Below, piece by piece: positions 16,717 through 25,329 of a stretch of 64,000 bases of DNA. Numbering within the stretch: the first letter of the stretch is position 1; every line of letters starts with the position of its first letter. A model generated the notes under the pieces. The model worked only from the letters and a program-made list of their open reading frames with translations, did no database searches and was not told the origin of the DNA. The position numbers were made by a program, and so were the translations under genes. This DNA is from JAJRQY01 sp965224435. Its GTDB lineage: Bacteria; Actinomycetota; Acidimicrobiia; Acidimicrobiales; SZUA-35. The stretch lies in contig OZ245048.1 in assembly GCA_965224435.1 (NCBI GenBank), forward strand, positions 4,092,001-4,156,000. The letters run 5' to 3'.

Positions 16717-17556
16717 GTGGGAACTGACAAACGTGAGCGCCAAAAAGCCAACCGCCTTGCTCGAATTGAGGCTGACCGAAAAATCGAGCAGAAGGGGGAG
16801 GCGTCGCGCAAGATCGCATCCATCGTTGTGATCGGTTTGCTCCTCTTTGGCGGCCTCTACCTCTACTCCGTTGTCAGCAGCAATGACGACGAGCAGATCG
16901 AGACCACACCTGGCGAAGTAACTGGTGAAACTACGCCAGCCACAACGGTGGCCGAGCCGGCAACCACCCTTGCTCCACCGGTGACGATGGCGGCCATGGA
17001 CCCTGTTGTTTGCCCCGAGGAAGACGGCTCGTCCGAGCGGGCAACGAACTTCGCCACCCCAATGCCCTTGTGTATTGATGAGACGGCTGTCTATGTGGCT
17101 CAGATCACTACTGACAAGGGTGATGTGACCATCGAGCTCGATGCCAATGTTGCTCCCAATACGGTGAACAACTTTGTAAGCCTGTCCCGCTACCACTTCT
17201 ACGATGGGGTCGCCTTCCACCGCATTATCCCTGGCTTCATGATCCAAGGTGGCGACGCGGTTGGGGCTCAGCCCGGCATTGGTGGTCCCGGCTATTCCTT
17301 TGATGATGAGCTTCCTGAAGAAGGCGACTATCAGGTCGGCTCGGTGGCCATGGCCAACTCCGGACCAGACACTCAGGGCAGCCAGTTCTTCATCGTGACC
17401 GGTGATGCTGGCGTCAACCTCAACCCGGCCTACTCGCTCTTTGGTCAGGTCACCGAAGGCATGGACATCGTGACTGCCATTGAAGACACTGGTGATGCCG
17501 CTGGTGTACCGTCGGAGTCCAGCATCATCGAAAGTATCGTCATCACCGAAAAGTAG
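16717..17556 (+). CDS. Membrane-anchored cyclophilin peptidyl-prolyl isomerase
   Basis: 279 residues. A basic N-terminal tail (RERQKANRLARIEADRK) precedes one membrane helix (ASIVVIGLLLFGGLYLYSVV, about 29-48), a Thr/Pro-rich linker, and a cyclophilin domain from about residue 120. The catalytic FHRIIPGFMIQGG and the substrate-binding NSGPDTQGSQFFI are intact. It should catalyse proline isomerisation on secreted proteins outside the membrane. The start is GTG 16717. Confidence 0.9.
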   Translation: MGTDKRERQKANRLARIEADRKIEQKGEASRKIASIVVIGLLLFGGLYLYSVVSSNDDEQIETTPGEVTGETTPATTVAEPATTLAPPVTMAAMDPVVCPEEDGSSERATNFATPMPLCIDETAVYVAQITTDKGDVTIELDANVAPNTVNNFVSLSRYHFYDGVAFHRIIPGFMIQGGDAVGAQPGIGGPGYSFDDELPEEGDYQVGSVAMANSGPDTQGSQFFIVTGDAGVNLNPAYSLFGQVTEGMDIVTAIEDTGDAAGVPSESSIIESIVITEK

Positions 17557-17676
17557 GTGGCCCGGGTCAGTCGATGATTGGCGGGCCAAATGGCCCAACG
17601 GATTTGCAGGAACAAGCACATTTCCCTAGCACTGCCACCTTTTACCCACCGGTAACTTTGCGGTACGGTCTCGGCC

Positions 17677-18594
17677 ATGAGCAACGGCGATACCACTTCA
17701 ACGTCCGCATCGGATTCCCAGCCTGAGCAACCAGGACTGGGGCAGCTTAGGCAGATCGGCATTATCGGCTCTGGCATCATGGGGTCTGGCTTGGCTGAAG
17801 TGGCAGGGCGCGCCGGATACGACGTGATTTTGCGATCCCGGAGTCAAGATTCCGCCGATGCGATGATGACATCGCTAAACAAGTCGATGGCTCGTCATGT
17901 CGCCAAAGAACGCATGACCCAGACAGAAGCCGACTCAGTGACTGCCAGAGTCTCGACCTGCACGGACCTAGCCGACCTAGCCGACTGTGATCTGGTCATT
18001 GAATCTGTGGTGGAGGACCTGGAGGTCAAGAAGGGCATCTTTGCCGAGCTCGACAGCATCTTGGGACCAGACGCCATCATTGCCACCAATACCTCAACCC
18101 TTCCGGTAGTCGAGATGGCCATGGCCACCAATCGGCCAGACAAGGTGTGCGGCATCCACTTCTTTAACCCCGCGCCGGTTATGAGCCTGGTTGAAATTAT
18201 CTCTCCTCTCACCGCCTCGGACGAAACGGTGGCCGTGGCTTGTGCGTTCATCACTGCTTGTGGCAAGGACGCGGTACAGGTGAAGGATCGGGCTGGCTTC
18301 ATTGTCAACGCACTGCTCTTTCCCTACCTCAACAATGCAGCCCGGATGTTGGAGCTTGGCACAGCCAGCGCCGAAGACATCGATACCGCCATGCAGGGTG
18401 GCTGCAACTTCCCCATGGGTCCGCTGGCCTTGCTGGACCTCGTTGGACTGGACACCTCAGTCGCCATCCTTGATGCCCTACATGCCGAGTTCGGTGATCC
18501 CAACTATGTTGCAGTGCCGTCGCTGCGACGTCGAGTGGCAGCGGGTCACCTGGGGCGAAAGTCGGGCCGGGGTTTCTACGACTACGGGAGATAG
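17677..18594 (+). CDS. 3-hydroxyacyl-CoA (3-hydroxybutyryl-CoA) dehydrogenase
   Basis: 305 residues. The NAD-binding IGIIGSGIMGSGLAEVAGRA is at about 32-51. NTSTLPV, the catalytic GIHFFNPAPVM (His) and VKDRAGFIVNALLFPYLNNA follow, with the C-terminal helical domain ending GRKSGRGFYDY. This is the stand-alone PaaH/Hbd type interconverting acetoacetyl-CoA and 3-hydroxybutyryl-CoA or longer analogues. It is first in an apparent operon with aat and ethylmalonyl-CoA mutase, which fits short-chain acyl-CoA assimilation. Confidence 0.92.
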   Translation: MSNGDTTSTSASDSQPEQPGLGQLRQIGIIGSGIMGSGLAEVAGRAGYDVILRSRSQDSADAMMTSLNKSMARHVAKERMTQTEADSVTARVSTCTDLADLADCDLVIESVVEDLEVKKGIFAELDSILGPDAIIATNTSTLPVVEMAMATNRPDKVCGIHFFNPAPVMSLVEIISPLTASDETVAVACAFITACGKDAVQVKDRAGFIVNALLFPYLNNAARMLELGTASAEDIDTAMQGGCNFPMGPLALLDLVGLDTSVAILDALHAEFGDPNYVAVPSLRRRVAAGHLGRKSGRGFYDYGR

Positions 18595-18596
18595 CC

Positions 18597-19358
18597 ATCT
18601 TCGATCCGGCAGGCTCCAATACGCCCGTATCCGATAGCGCTGTATTTGATACCGCTTGGGAATTCCCGAAACTCGAAGACCTACCCGACAGTGACCTGGT
18701 AGCTATCGGGGCTGACCTTGAGCCAGGGACTCTGGTCAAGGCCTATCAGTCTGGCCTCTTTCCCATGCCATTGGAAGAGCATCAAATTGGCTGGTTTTGG
18801 CCAGCCGAGCGCGGCATCTTTCGCCATGGCGATCTTCATGTCAGCCGATCCCTTCGCCGATCCGTGAAGCGCTACACGACAACACACAATCAAGCCTTCG
18901 ACCAGGTCATCGCGGCTTGCAGCAATCCAGATCGGCCACACGGTTGGATTGACGATGCCATCACAGCGGCCTACAGCCGTCTCCATCAGTTAGGCGTTGC
19001 CCACAGCATCGAGGTCTGGGATGGTGAGACCTTGGCTGGAGGCCTCTACGGAATCTTGGTAGGTGGCTTGTTTGCTGGCGAATCAATGTTCCATCGCCGT
19101 ACTGACGCCTCCAAGGTTGCCCTAGTTGCACTCACCGAGATGCTCTGGTCCGGGCCCGAAGACACAGACAGCGCCATCTTGTTGGACACCCAATGGGCCA
19201 CCGACCACCTCAGCTCCTTGGGAGCGATTGAGGTCGACCGATCTGACTATGCAAAACTGCTCAATCGAGCCCTGAAGGAACCGAGCCCACTCCCAGTGAC
19301 CTCACTCCATGTGAATACGAATACCGCCTCGCAACGAAACGATCCGAACCATGGCTGA
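18597..19358 (+). CDS. aat: Leucyl/phenylalanyl-tRNA-protein transferase
   Basis: Transfers Leu/Phe from aminoacyl-tRNA to N-terminal Arg/Lys of proteins, marking them for ClpS/ClpAP-type degradation. The conserved LVAIGADLEPGTLVKAYQSG then LFPM lies at about 35-58, followed by GWFWPAERGIF and GGLYGILVGGLFAGESMFHR then DASKVAL. No ATG, GTG or TTG occurs in frame between 18591 and the ATG at 18765, which lies inside the conserved motif. I therefore propose ATC 18597, 6 bases after a GGGAG site (18586-18590); ATA 18591 overlapping the upstream stop is another option. The 3' end overlaps the mutase start by 8 bases. Confidence 0.85.
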   Translation: MFDPAGSNTPVSDSAVFDTAWEFPKLEDLPDSDLVAIGADLEPGTLVKAYQSGLFPMPLEEHQIGWFWPAERGIFRHGDLHVSRSLRRSVKRYTTTHNQAFDQVIAACSNPDRPHGWIDDAITAAYSRLHQLGVAHSIEVWDGETLAGGLYGILVGGLFAGESMFHRRTDASKVALVALTEMLWSGPEDTDSAILLDTQWATDHLSSLGAIEVDRSDYAKLLNRALKEPSPLPVTSLHVNTNTASQRNDPNHG

Positions 19359-21351
19359 TCCAAACCTCAAAACACCTGAAGCCCCGGAACCTGAACGGCA
19401 GGCACCCACGCGCGATCGTGCGTGGATGATGAGGACCTACTCGGGGCACTCGACCGCCCAAGCCAGTAACGAGCTTTACCGGGCCAACCTGGCCAAGGGC
19501 CAAACCGGCCTGTCCATTGCCTTCGATCTGCCGACTCAAACCGGCTATGACCCCGACCACCCGCTGGCCCGCGGGGAGGTAGGCAAGGTCGGCGTGCCTG
19601 TCTGCCACCTTGGCCATATGGGAACCCTGCTGGATCAGATCCCAACCGGCGAAATGAATACGTCCATGACCATCAATGCCCCCGCGGCATGGATGCTTGC
19701 TCTTTATGTCGCTAACGCCAAGTCCAACGGTGTGGCCTCCGATGCTCTGCGGGGCACCACCCAGAACGACATTGTCAAGGAATACCTGAGTCGCGGCACC
19801 TATATCTTCCCGCCCGATCACAGCCGCCGACTCATCGTCGACATGTTCGCCTTTTGTACCGAGCATGTTCCCAAGTGGAACCCGATGAACGTCTGCTCCT
19901 ATCACCTGCAAGAAGCGGGAGCGACCCCGGTTCAGGAGATCGCCTATTCCTTGGCTACGGCAATCGGTGTGCTCGACGCCGTGAAAGAATCAGAGCAGGT
20001 TGATGATGACCAGTTCGTCAAGGTCGTGGCTTCGGTCTCCTTCTTTGTCAACGCGGGCATTCGCTTCATCGAGGAGACCTGCAAGATGCGGGCCTTCACC
20101 GAGATGTGGGATCGCATCACGACCGACCGCTACGGCATCACCGACCCAAAGGCCCGTCGCTTCCGTTACGGGGTGCAAGTCAACTCCTTGGGCTTGACCG
20201 AAGCTCAGCCCGAGAACAATGTGCAACGCATCGTGCTGGAAATGCTGGCGGTCACCCTGTCCAAGGATGCTCGGGCTCGCTCGGTCCAGCTCCCCGCATG
20301 GAACGAAGCCCTCGGCTTGCCACGCCCGTGGGATCAGCAATGGGCATTGCGCATGCAGCAGGTGCTGGCCTTTGAGACCGATCTGTTGGAGTACGGCGAC
20401 ATTTTCGCTGGCTCCCACGTCATCGAGGCCAAGACCAACGAGCTGATCGAGGCATCAACCGCTGAGTTGGACGATGTATTGGAGATGGGTGGCGCCTTCA
20501 ACGCCATCGAAGAACTCAAGGGGAGACTGGTCCGCTCTCACACCGAACGCATGCGTCGTATCGAACGTGGTGAGATCACCATCGTTGGTGTCAACGCGTT
20601 CGAAGAGGCTGCCGAGTCTCCGCTTGGTGGTGCCGAAAGCATCCTCAAGGTTGACCCAAAGGTCGAAGAGGAAATGATCGCAGACGTCGTTGCCTGGCGA
20701 TCCAGTCGAGATGGCGGGGCGGTGGCTTCAGCCTTGTCCGACTTGCGCGCCGCGGCCGAAGACGGGTCAAACGTCATGCCTGCCTCCATTGCCTTGGCCG
20801 AGGCAGGAGGAACGACTGGCGAGTGGGCGGGTCTCTTGCGCGAAGTGTTTGGCGAGTACCGGGCACCAACCGGTATCAGTGCCGCTGCAGGCTCGGGCGG
20901 AGGGTCAGCGGCCCTGAATGAGATAGCGGAACGCATGAAGGTTCTGCCCGGTGGTCCGCCCCGCTTCCTGGTGGCCAAGCCAGGGCTGGATGGACACTCC
21001 AACGGGGCCGAACAAATTGCGGTCGCCGCCCGTGATGCGGGAATGGAAGTCATCTACCAAGGAATTCGCATTACTCCGGAACAGATCGTGACCGTTGCCA
21101 CCGACGAAGACGTTGACGCCATTGGCATCTCTATCTTGTCTGGCAGCCATCTTGAGCTGGTGCCCGACATCGTCAAACAACTCCGGGCCGCCGGAGTGGA
21201 CGCGCCCGTCATTGTTGGCGGAATTATCCCCGAGGATGACCGTGTAACCCTGCTGGAACAAGGCGTTGCTGCGGTCTACACACCGAAGGACTTCGAACTG
21301 GGCAAGATCATCGCCGATGTTGCCGACATGGTCGTGCAATATCGCCAGTAG
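19351..21351 (+). CDS. Ethylmalonyl-CoA mutase (MeaA/Ecm type)
   Basis: 666 residues, a single-chain B12-dependent acyl-CoA mutase. FDLPTQTGYDPDHPL, GEVGKVGVPVCHLGHMGTLL, MNTSMTINAPAAW and SYHLQEAGATPVQE follow the ethylmalonyl-CoA mutase pattern rather than that of methylmalonyl-CoA mutase. The C-terminal B12 domain has KPGLDGHSNGAEQIA (D-x-H-x-x-G) and LSGSHLELVPDI. It converts ethylmalonyl-CoA to methylsuccinyl-CoA in the ethylmalonyl-CoA pathway. Crotonyl-CoA carboxylase/reductase is not in the window. It is coupled to aat by an 8-base overlap. Confidence 0.88.
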   Translation: MADPNLKTPEAPEPERQAPTRDRAWMMRTYSGHSTAQASNELYRANLAKGQTGLSIAFDLPTQTGYDPDHPLARGEVGKVGVPVCHLGHMGTLLDQIPTGEMNTSMTINAPAAWMLALYVANAKSNGVASDALRGTTQNDIVKEYLSRGTYIFPPDHSRRLIVDMFAFCTEHVPKWNPMNVCSYHLQEAGATPVQEIAYSLATAIGVLDAVKESEQVDDDQFVKVVASVSFFVNAGIRFIEETCKMRAFTEMWDRITTDRYGITDPKARRFRYGVQVNSLGLTEAQPENNVQRIVLEMLAVTLSKDARARSVQLPAWNEALGLPRPWDQQWALRMQQVLAFETDLLEYGDIFAGSHVIEAKTNELIEASTAELDDVLEMGGAFNAIEELKGRLVRSHTERMRRIERGEITIVGVNAFEEAAESPLGGAESILKVDPKVEEEMIADVVAWRSSRDGGAVASALSDLRAAAEDGSNVMPASIALAEAGGTTGEWAGLLREVFGEYRAPTGISAAAGSGGGSAALNEIAERMKVLPGGPPRFLVAKPGLDGHSNGAEQIAVAARDAGMEVIYQGIRITPEQIVTVATDEDVDAIGISILSGSHLELVPDIVKQLRAAGVDAPVIVGGIIPEDDRVTLLEQGVAAVYTPKDFELGKIIADVADMVVQYRQ

Positions 21352-21451
21352 TCCGCCTGGCCCTTCTTCGGGAGACTCCGTCGCCTGAGCCTTAGCGAAA
21401 GGTAGTCTCATTCCACTTCAGAATTGGGCTCAGCGGCCGATGGAGACAGCA

Positions 21452-22222
21452 ATGAACGGACGAGACTCTCTACCAGGACTAGTTACCGGTGCCCTTGGAC
21501 TTGCCGCGGGCCTTGTTGCCTTCGGGTTCAACGAACCGATGTTCGGTGCGGTTGCTGGGCTTCTGGCCCTGGCTGCAGGGGTTGAAGGAGTCCGTCTAGG
21601 TCAACGCTTGTCCGAGCAATCCGCTATTCAGAAACTGGTGGAAGACGAACTTCGAGCAGTTCGATCTGAAGCTCAAGAAACCGAAGAGCATCTCCGTACC
21701 GAGCTTGAGAGTGTCGCCTTCGAAGACTATGAAGTTGCCGACAGCTCGAGCGAAACGCTGACTGATCCAGCTACTGGATTGTTCAGCGAAAGTTTCTTCA
21801 ATGTCGCCCTTGAGTCCCGCGTCGCTGCGGCTCGACGTCACCTACGTCCGGTCGCCGTGGTGCTGCTCGAAGTCGTTTCTGGCTTGCCATCGGGCGAGCC
21901 AGTCGAAGCCGACGCCCACGCGGTAGCCGACAGCATCCGTGTCACCCTTCGAGAGGCCGACACGGCTTGTCGCTTGCAGAGTGGCTATTTCGCCCTCTTG
22001 CTGGAAGACACCCCGGAGAACGGCGCCATCTGGACCGTCGAACGAATTCGTCGCCAGCTCTTAGGAAGCGAAACGGGACTCACCATGTGGGCCGGAGTCG
22101 CTTGTTACCCCGCTCACGCCTTCAGTCCTGACGCCATCATGAGTGCCGCCGATCAGGCTCTGATCTCAGCCAAAGAGTGGCGTCAAGATCGCATCGAAGT
22201 TGCCATCGCCGCTGCCGACTAG
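21452..22222 (+). CDS. Membrane protein with degenerate GGDEF domain
   Basis: About 256 residues. Two N-terminal hydrophobic helices (LVTGALGLAAGLVAFGF; MFGAVAGLLALAAG) are followed by a short coiled coil (about 55-90) and a GGDEF-like fold starting at LTDPATGLFSESFF. The active-site position reads CRLQSGYFALLLED, so the GG(D/E)EF loop and diguanylate cyclase activity are missing; it may bind a nucleotide or only act as a scaffold. ATG 21452 is chosen because GGAG lies 6 bases upstream; ATG 21440 is the alternative. Confidence 0.7.
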   Translation: MNGRDSLPGLVTGALGLAAGLVAFGFNEPMFGAVAGLLALAAGVEGVRLGQRLSEQSAIQKLVEDELRAVRSEAQETEEHLRTELESVAFEDYEVADSSSETLTDPATGLFSESFFNVALESRVAAARRHLRPVAVVLLEVVSGLPSGEPVEADAHAVADSIRVTLREADTACRLQSGYFALLLEDTPENGAIWTVERIRRQLLGSETGLTMWAGVACYPAHAFSPDAIMSAADQALISAKEWRQDRIEVAIAAAD

Positions 22223-22258
22223 GCACAACCGATGAAGCAATAAGCTGAACCGGTCCAG

Positions 22259-23413
22259 CTAGCCCCGCTCGTCTCCGTTCAGCAACAGGTCATCCAGTAG
22301 GTCATCGTCGGCCCCCAGATGGCCACCAGGCCAGCGCACCTGGCCAGGGGTCTCTGACAATTTGGCAATCAACCCAGTCATGGGGTAGCCGTCGACGGTG
22401 ACGAACATGTCGCGCTCTTTGGCGTGGGGATCGGCACACAAGTCTTCCATGTCATAGACCTGGGCCGCAGCCGCATCGGCCTGCTGGAAGGCATCCAGCA
22501 CATCGTCCAGGGTGCGCTCAATGGTCCAGGCAACCATGCGACCTTCGACCAGATCCCGATTCTCCATCCGACCAGCCACCGACGTCAGTCGCTCGTCATC
22601 ACCAAGTCCGATGAGGTCCATCACCCGGGCGGCAACGGTGTCGGCGGAAGAAGAAACGGCCACCCACTTCCCATCACTGGTTTCGTAGGTGCCCCGTGGA
22701 ATCGAATAGGGCAAGCCCGAGCCAAGCCGAGGCTGAAGCTGGCCCGCCTGCATCCACAAGGTCGGCAGCGGCCCCATCATCTGGATCAGACTTTCAATCA
22801 GCGACAAGTCGACCACCTGACCAACACCGGAATGCAAAGCAACCATGGCGGCGAATGCACCAGCCAAGGCCGTGACCTCATCGGTTAGGGCGATCGGCGG
22901 CAGGGTCGGCGAGCCATTCTCATCACCATTGATAGCGGCAAAGCCTGACATGGCTTCGGCCAGGGTGGCGAAGCCCGGGCGGTCCTTGTACGGGCCGGTC
23001 TGGCCAAAGGCAGTCACCCGAACAATGATCAGCTTTGGGTTGCGGGCCAGGAGCACATCGGGCCCAAGGCCGAGTGCTTCCATCTTGCCTGGTCGCATGT
23101 TCTCAACGAGGATCTGGCTGGTCTCCACCAGCTTCAGAAGCTTCTCGGCTTCCTCAGGGTCACGCAAGTCCAGCTGAATCAGCCGCTTGTTGCGGTTCGT
23201 GTTCTTGAAGAAGAGGCTTTCACCATCACTGGGGTCTTTCCACCCCATATTTCGGACAGTGTCACCAACACCCCTGCGCTCGACCTTGATGACGTCGGCC
23301 CCAAAGTCAGCCAGGTGCCGAGCACACCCCGGACCAGCAATCACCGTCGACAGGTCCAGAACCCGTATGTCAGCCAGGGGTCCATCTGAGCTGCCCGGAG
23401 TCGCGGTAGTCAC
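22259..23413 (-). CDS. CaiB/BaiF-type class III CoA-transferase
   Basis: 384 residues. The opening DIRVLDLSTVIAGPGCARHL then DFGADVIKVERRGVGD and the FFKNTNRNKRLIQLDL then ILVENMRPG blocks are typical of class III CoA-transferases, whose catalytic Asp lies in the latter half. The family includes carnitine, formyl, mesaconyl and 2-methylacyl-CoA enzymes; the substrate is not clear. GTG 23413 lies 3 bases after the epsilon-subunit stop, making this the last gene of the pccB operon. Confidence 0.88.
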   Translation of the reverse strand: MTTATPGSSDGPLADIRVLDLSTVIAGPGCARHLADFGADVIKVERRGVGDTVRNMGWKDPSDGESLFFKNTNRNKRLIQLDLRDPEEAEKLLKLVETSQILVENMRPGKMEALGLGPDVLLARNPKLIIVRVTAFGQTGPYKDRPGFATLAEAMSGFAAINGDENGSPTLPPIALTDEVTALAGAFAAMVALHSGVGQVVDLSLIESLIQMMGPLPTLWMQAGQLQPRLGSGLPYSIPRGTYETSDGKWVAVSSSADTVAARVMDLIGLGDDERLTSVAGRMENRDLVEGRMVAWTIERTLDDVLDAFQQADAAAAQVYDMEDLCADPHAKERDMFVTVDGYPMTGLIAKLSETPGQVRWPGGHLGADDDLLDDLLLNGDERG

Positions 23414-23416
23414 GAG

Positions 23417-23593
23417 CTAGGAGCGCCGGTGGTCACGGGGCAGGGGTCCATCCCACCAGCGGCCACTGAACCGCCACGCTGTCGACTGCTCCTTCTGGAC
23501 CAGCCCGGCCAGGTTCGGTTTCGGCCACAGGGCTTCGATGCCAGCAACAATGGCGGCTGTCTCTTCCTCAGTTGCTTGGGGTGAGATCTGCAC
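23417..23593 (-). CDS. Acyl-CoA carboxylase epsilon subunit
   Basis: 58 residues. The minus-strand reading from GTG 23593 gives VQISPQATEEETAAIVAGIE, then ALWPKPN and a Trp-rich end (TAWRFSGRWWDGPLP). This matches the AccE/PccE-type epsilon peptides that stabilise actinobacterial acyl-CoA carboxylases: an acidic N-terminus, an A-I-x-A-A-I-like helix, then W-x-x-S-G-R. An AGGAGG site is 4 bases upstream. It lies 8 bases after pccB and 3 before the CoA-transferase. Confidence 0.88.
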   Translation of the reverse strand: MQISPQATEEETAAIVAGIEALWPKPNLAGLVQKEQSTAWRFSGRWWDGPLPRDHRRS

Positions 23594-23601
23594 AGGCCCT
23601 C

Positions 23602-25152
23602 CTAGAGCGGAACGTTGCCGTGCTTGCGCTTGGGCAGGTCTTCGCGTTTGGCTTCCAGCATGGCGAAACCGGCAATGATCTTGCGGCGGGTCTCAGCCGG
23701 ATCAATCACGTCATCGATGAAGCCGCGTTCGGCTGCAATCCAAGGATTAGCAAACTTCTCCTTGTATTCATCAACCAATTCGGTTCGGCGAGCGGCCGGA
23801 TCAGCGGCTGACTGGATCTCACGCTTGTAGACAATGTCCGTCGCGCCTTCGGGGCCCATGACGGCAAGTTCGGCGGAAGGCCAGGCGAGGGACAGGTCAC
23901 AGCCAATGCCCTTGGAATCCATGACCACATAGGCACCGCCGTAGGCCTTGCGGGTGATGACCTGGATACGTGGCACCGATGCCTCGCAATAGGCGTAGAG
24001 CAACTTGGCTCCATGGCGAATGATGCCACCGTGTTCTTGGTCGACACCAGGCAAGAAGCCGGGCACATCAACCATGGTCAACAGCGGAATATTGAAGGCA
24101 TCACAGGTTCGGACGAATCGGGCGGCCTTGGACGAGCTCTCGATGTCCAACACGCCGGCCAAGATCATTGGCTGGTTACCGACAATTCCGACGGCTCGGC
24201 CATCGATTCGGGCCATGCCACAAACAATGGCCTTGGCCCAGTTGGTCTGGTATTCCATGAATTCGCCGTCATCAACAATCGTCTTGATGATGTCGATCAT
24301 GTTGTAGGGCAGGTTTGAGCTGTCGGGCAAAATGTCGACTAGCTCGGGGCAAAGACGATCGGGGTCGTCGTCTGGCTCGATGCTGGCAGGCAAGCCAAGA
24401 TTGTTGTCGGGCAGGAATGACAGCAAATACTTGACGTCGTCCAGGACCTCTTCTTCGCTGTTGGCAACGAAGTGCGCGACACCAGACTTTGATGAGTGCG
24501 AGCCAGCGCCACCGAGCTCTTCCAGGGTGACGTCTTCTCCCGTCACGGTCTTGACCACGTCAGGTCCGGTGATGAACATGTGGGAGGTCTCTTTGACCAT
24601 GAACACAAAGTCGGTCATGGCTGGGCTGTACACCGCGCCACCAGCGCAGGGCCCCATGATCACGCTGATCTGAGGGATGACGCCCGAGGCTTGCACATTG
24701 CGATAGAAGATTCCGCCATAACCATCGAGGCTGACAACACCTTCGGGTATGCGGGCACCGGCACCGTCATTGAGGCCAATGAACGGTGCGCCAATTGAAA
24801 GGGCGAGGTCCATGGCCTTGTGAACCTTGGCGGCAAATATTTCGCCTAAGGAGCCACCCATGATGGTGAAGTCTTGGCTGAAGACAACCACCTTGCGCCC
24901 ATCAATGGTGCCCCAGCCAGTGACGATGCCGTCGGTGTAAGGGCGAGACGTCGCTTCCGGGTCACGACTGCGGGCCAGCATGTCCAGCTCGTGAAAGGAG
25001 CCTTCGTCCAGGAGGTAATCCAGACGCTCGCGAGCGAGCATCTTTCCCTTGTCATGCTGGCGTTGGATGGCGCGTTCGGATCCAGGTTTGAGGGCCTGTT
25101 CCTTTCGCTCTTCAAGGTCGGCAAGTCGTTCTGTATGAGGTCTATCAGCCAC
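23602..25152 (-). CDS. pccB: Propionyl/acyl-CoA carboxylase carboxyltransferase beta subunit
   Basis: 516 residues, the usual length. RERLDYLLDEGSFHELDML, the oxyanion-hole GGAGSHSSKSGVAHFVA and FIGLNDGAGARIPEG identify the carboxyltransferase. With an alpha biotin carboxylase/carrier (not in this window) it would carboxylate propionyl-CoA or another short acyl-CoA. It heads a tight three-gene operon with the epsilon subunit and a CoA-transferase, opposite the ethylmalonyl-CoA mutase operon, consistent with a shared acyl-CoA role. Confidence 0.93.
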   Translation of the reverse strand: MADRPHTERLADLEERKEQALKPGSERAIQRQHDKGKMLARERLDYLLDEGSFHELDMLARSRDPEATSRPYTDGIVTGWGTIDGRKVVVFSQDFTIMGGSLGEIFAAKVHKAMDLALSIGAPFIGLNDGAGARIPEGVVSLDGYGGIFYRNVQASGVIPQISVIMGPCAGGAVYSPAMTDFVFMVKETSHMFITGPDVVKTVTGEDVTLEELGGAGSHSSKSGVAHFVANSEEEVLDDVKYLLSFLPDNNLGLPASIEPDDDPDRLCPELVDILPDSSNLPYNMIDIIKTIVDDGEFMEYQTNWAKAIVCGMARIDGRAVGIVGNQPMILAGVLDIESSSKAARFVRTCDAFNIPLLTMVDVPGFLPGVDQEHGGIIRHGAKLLYAYCEASVPRIQVITRKAYGGAYVVMDSKGIGCDLSLAWPSAELAVMGPEGATDIVYKREIQSAADPAARRTELVDEYKEKFANPWIAAERGFIDDVIDPAETRRKIIAGFAMLEAKREDLPKRKHGNVPL

Positions 25153-25329
25153 GGCGGCACAGGGTAGCCGGGTCTAGGCCCCAGGCCGAACTCAGATCTG
25201 TCAGTAGCGAGCTTCATTCGGCCAGCAGCCACTCAGGAGAAGGGCACCACGACCGGATCGTGAGAACTACCCATGACCCCTGCCGTTCGACCTATCGACC
25301 GGACGGCAAGGCTCTTGTTACTGTTTGCG

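Noticed and set aside
17964..17991. Short GACCTAGCC tandem repeats in the dehydrogenase gene
   Set aside because: They encode LADLAD within a conserved helix and are explained by the protein sequence.
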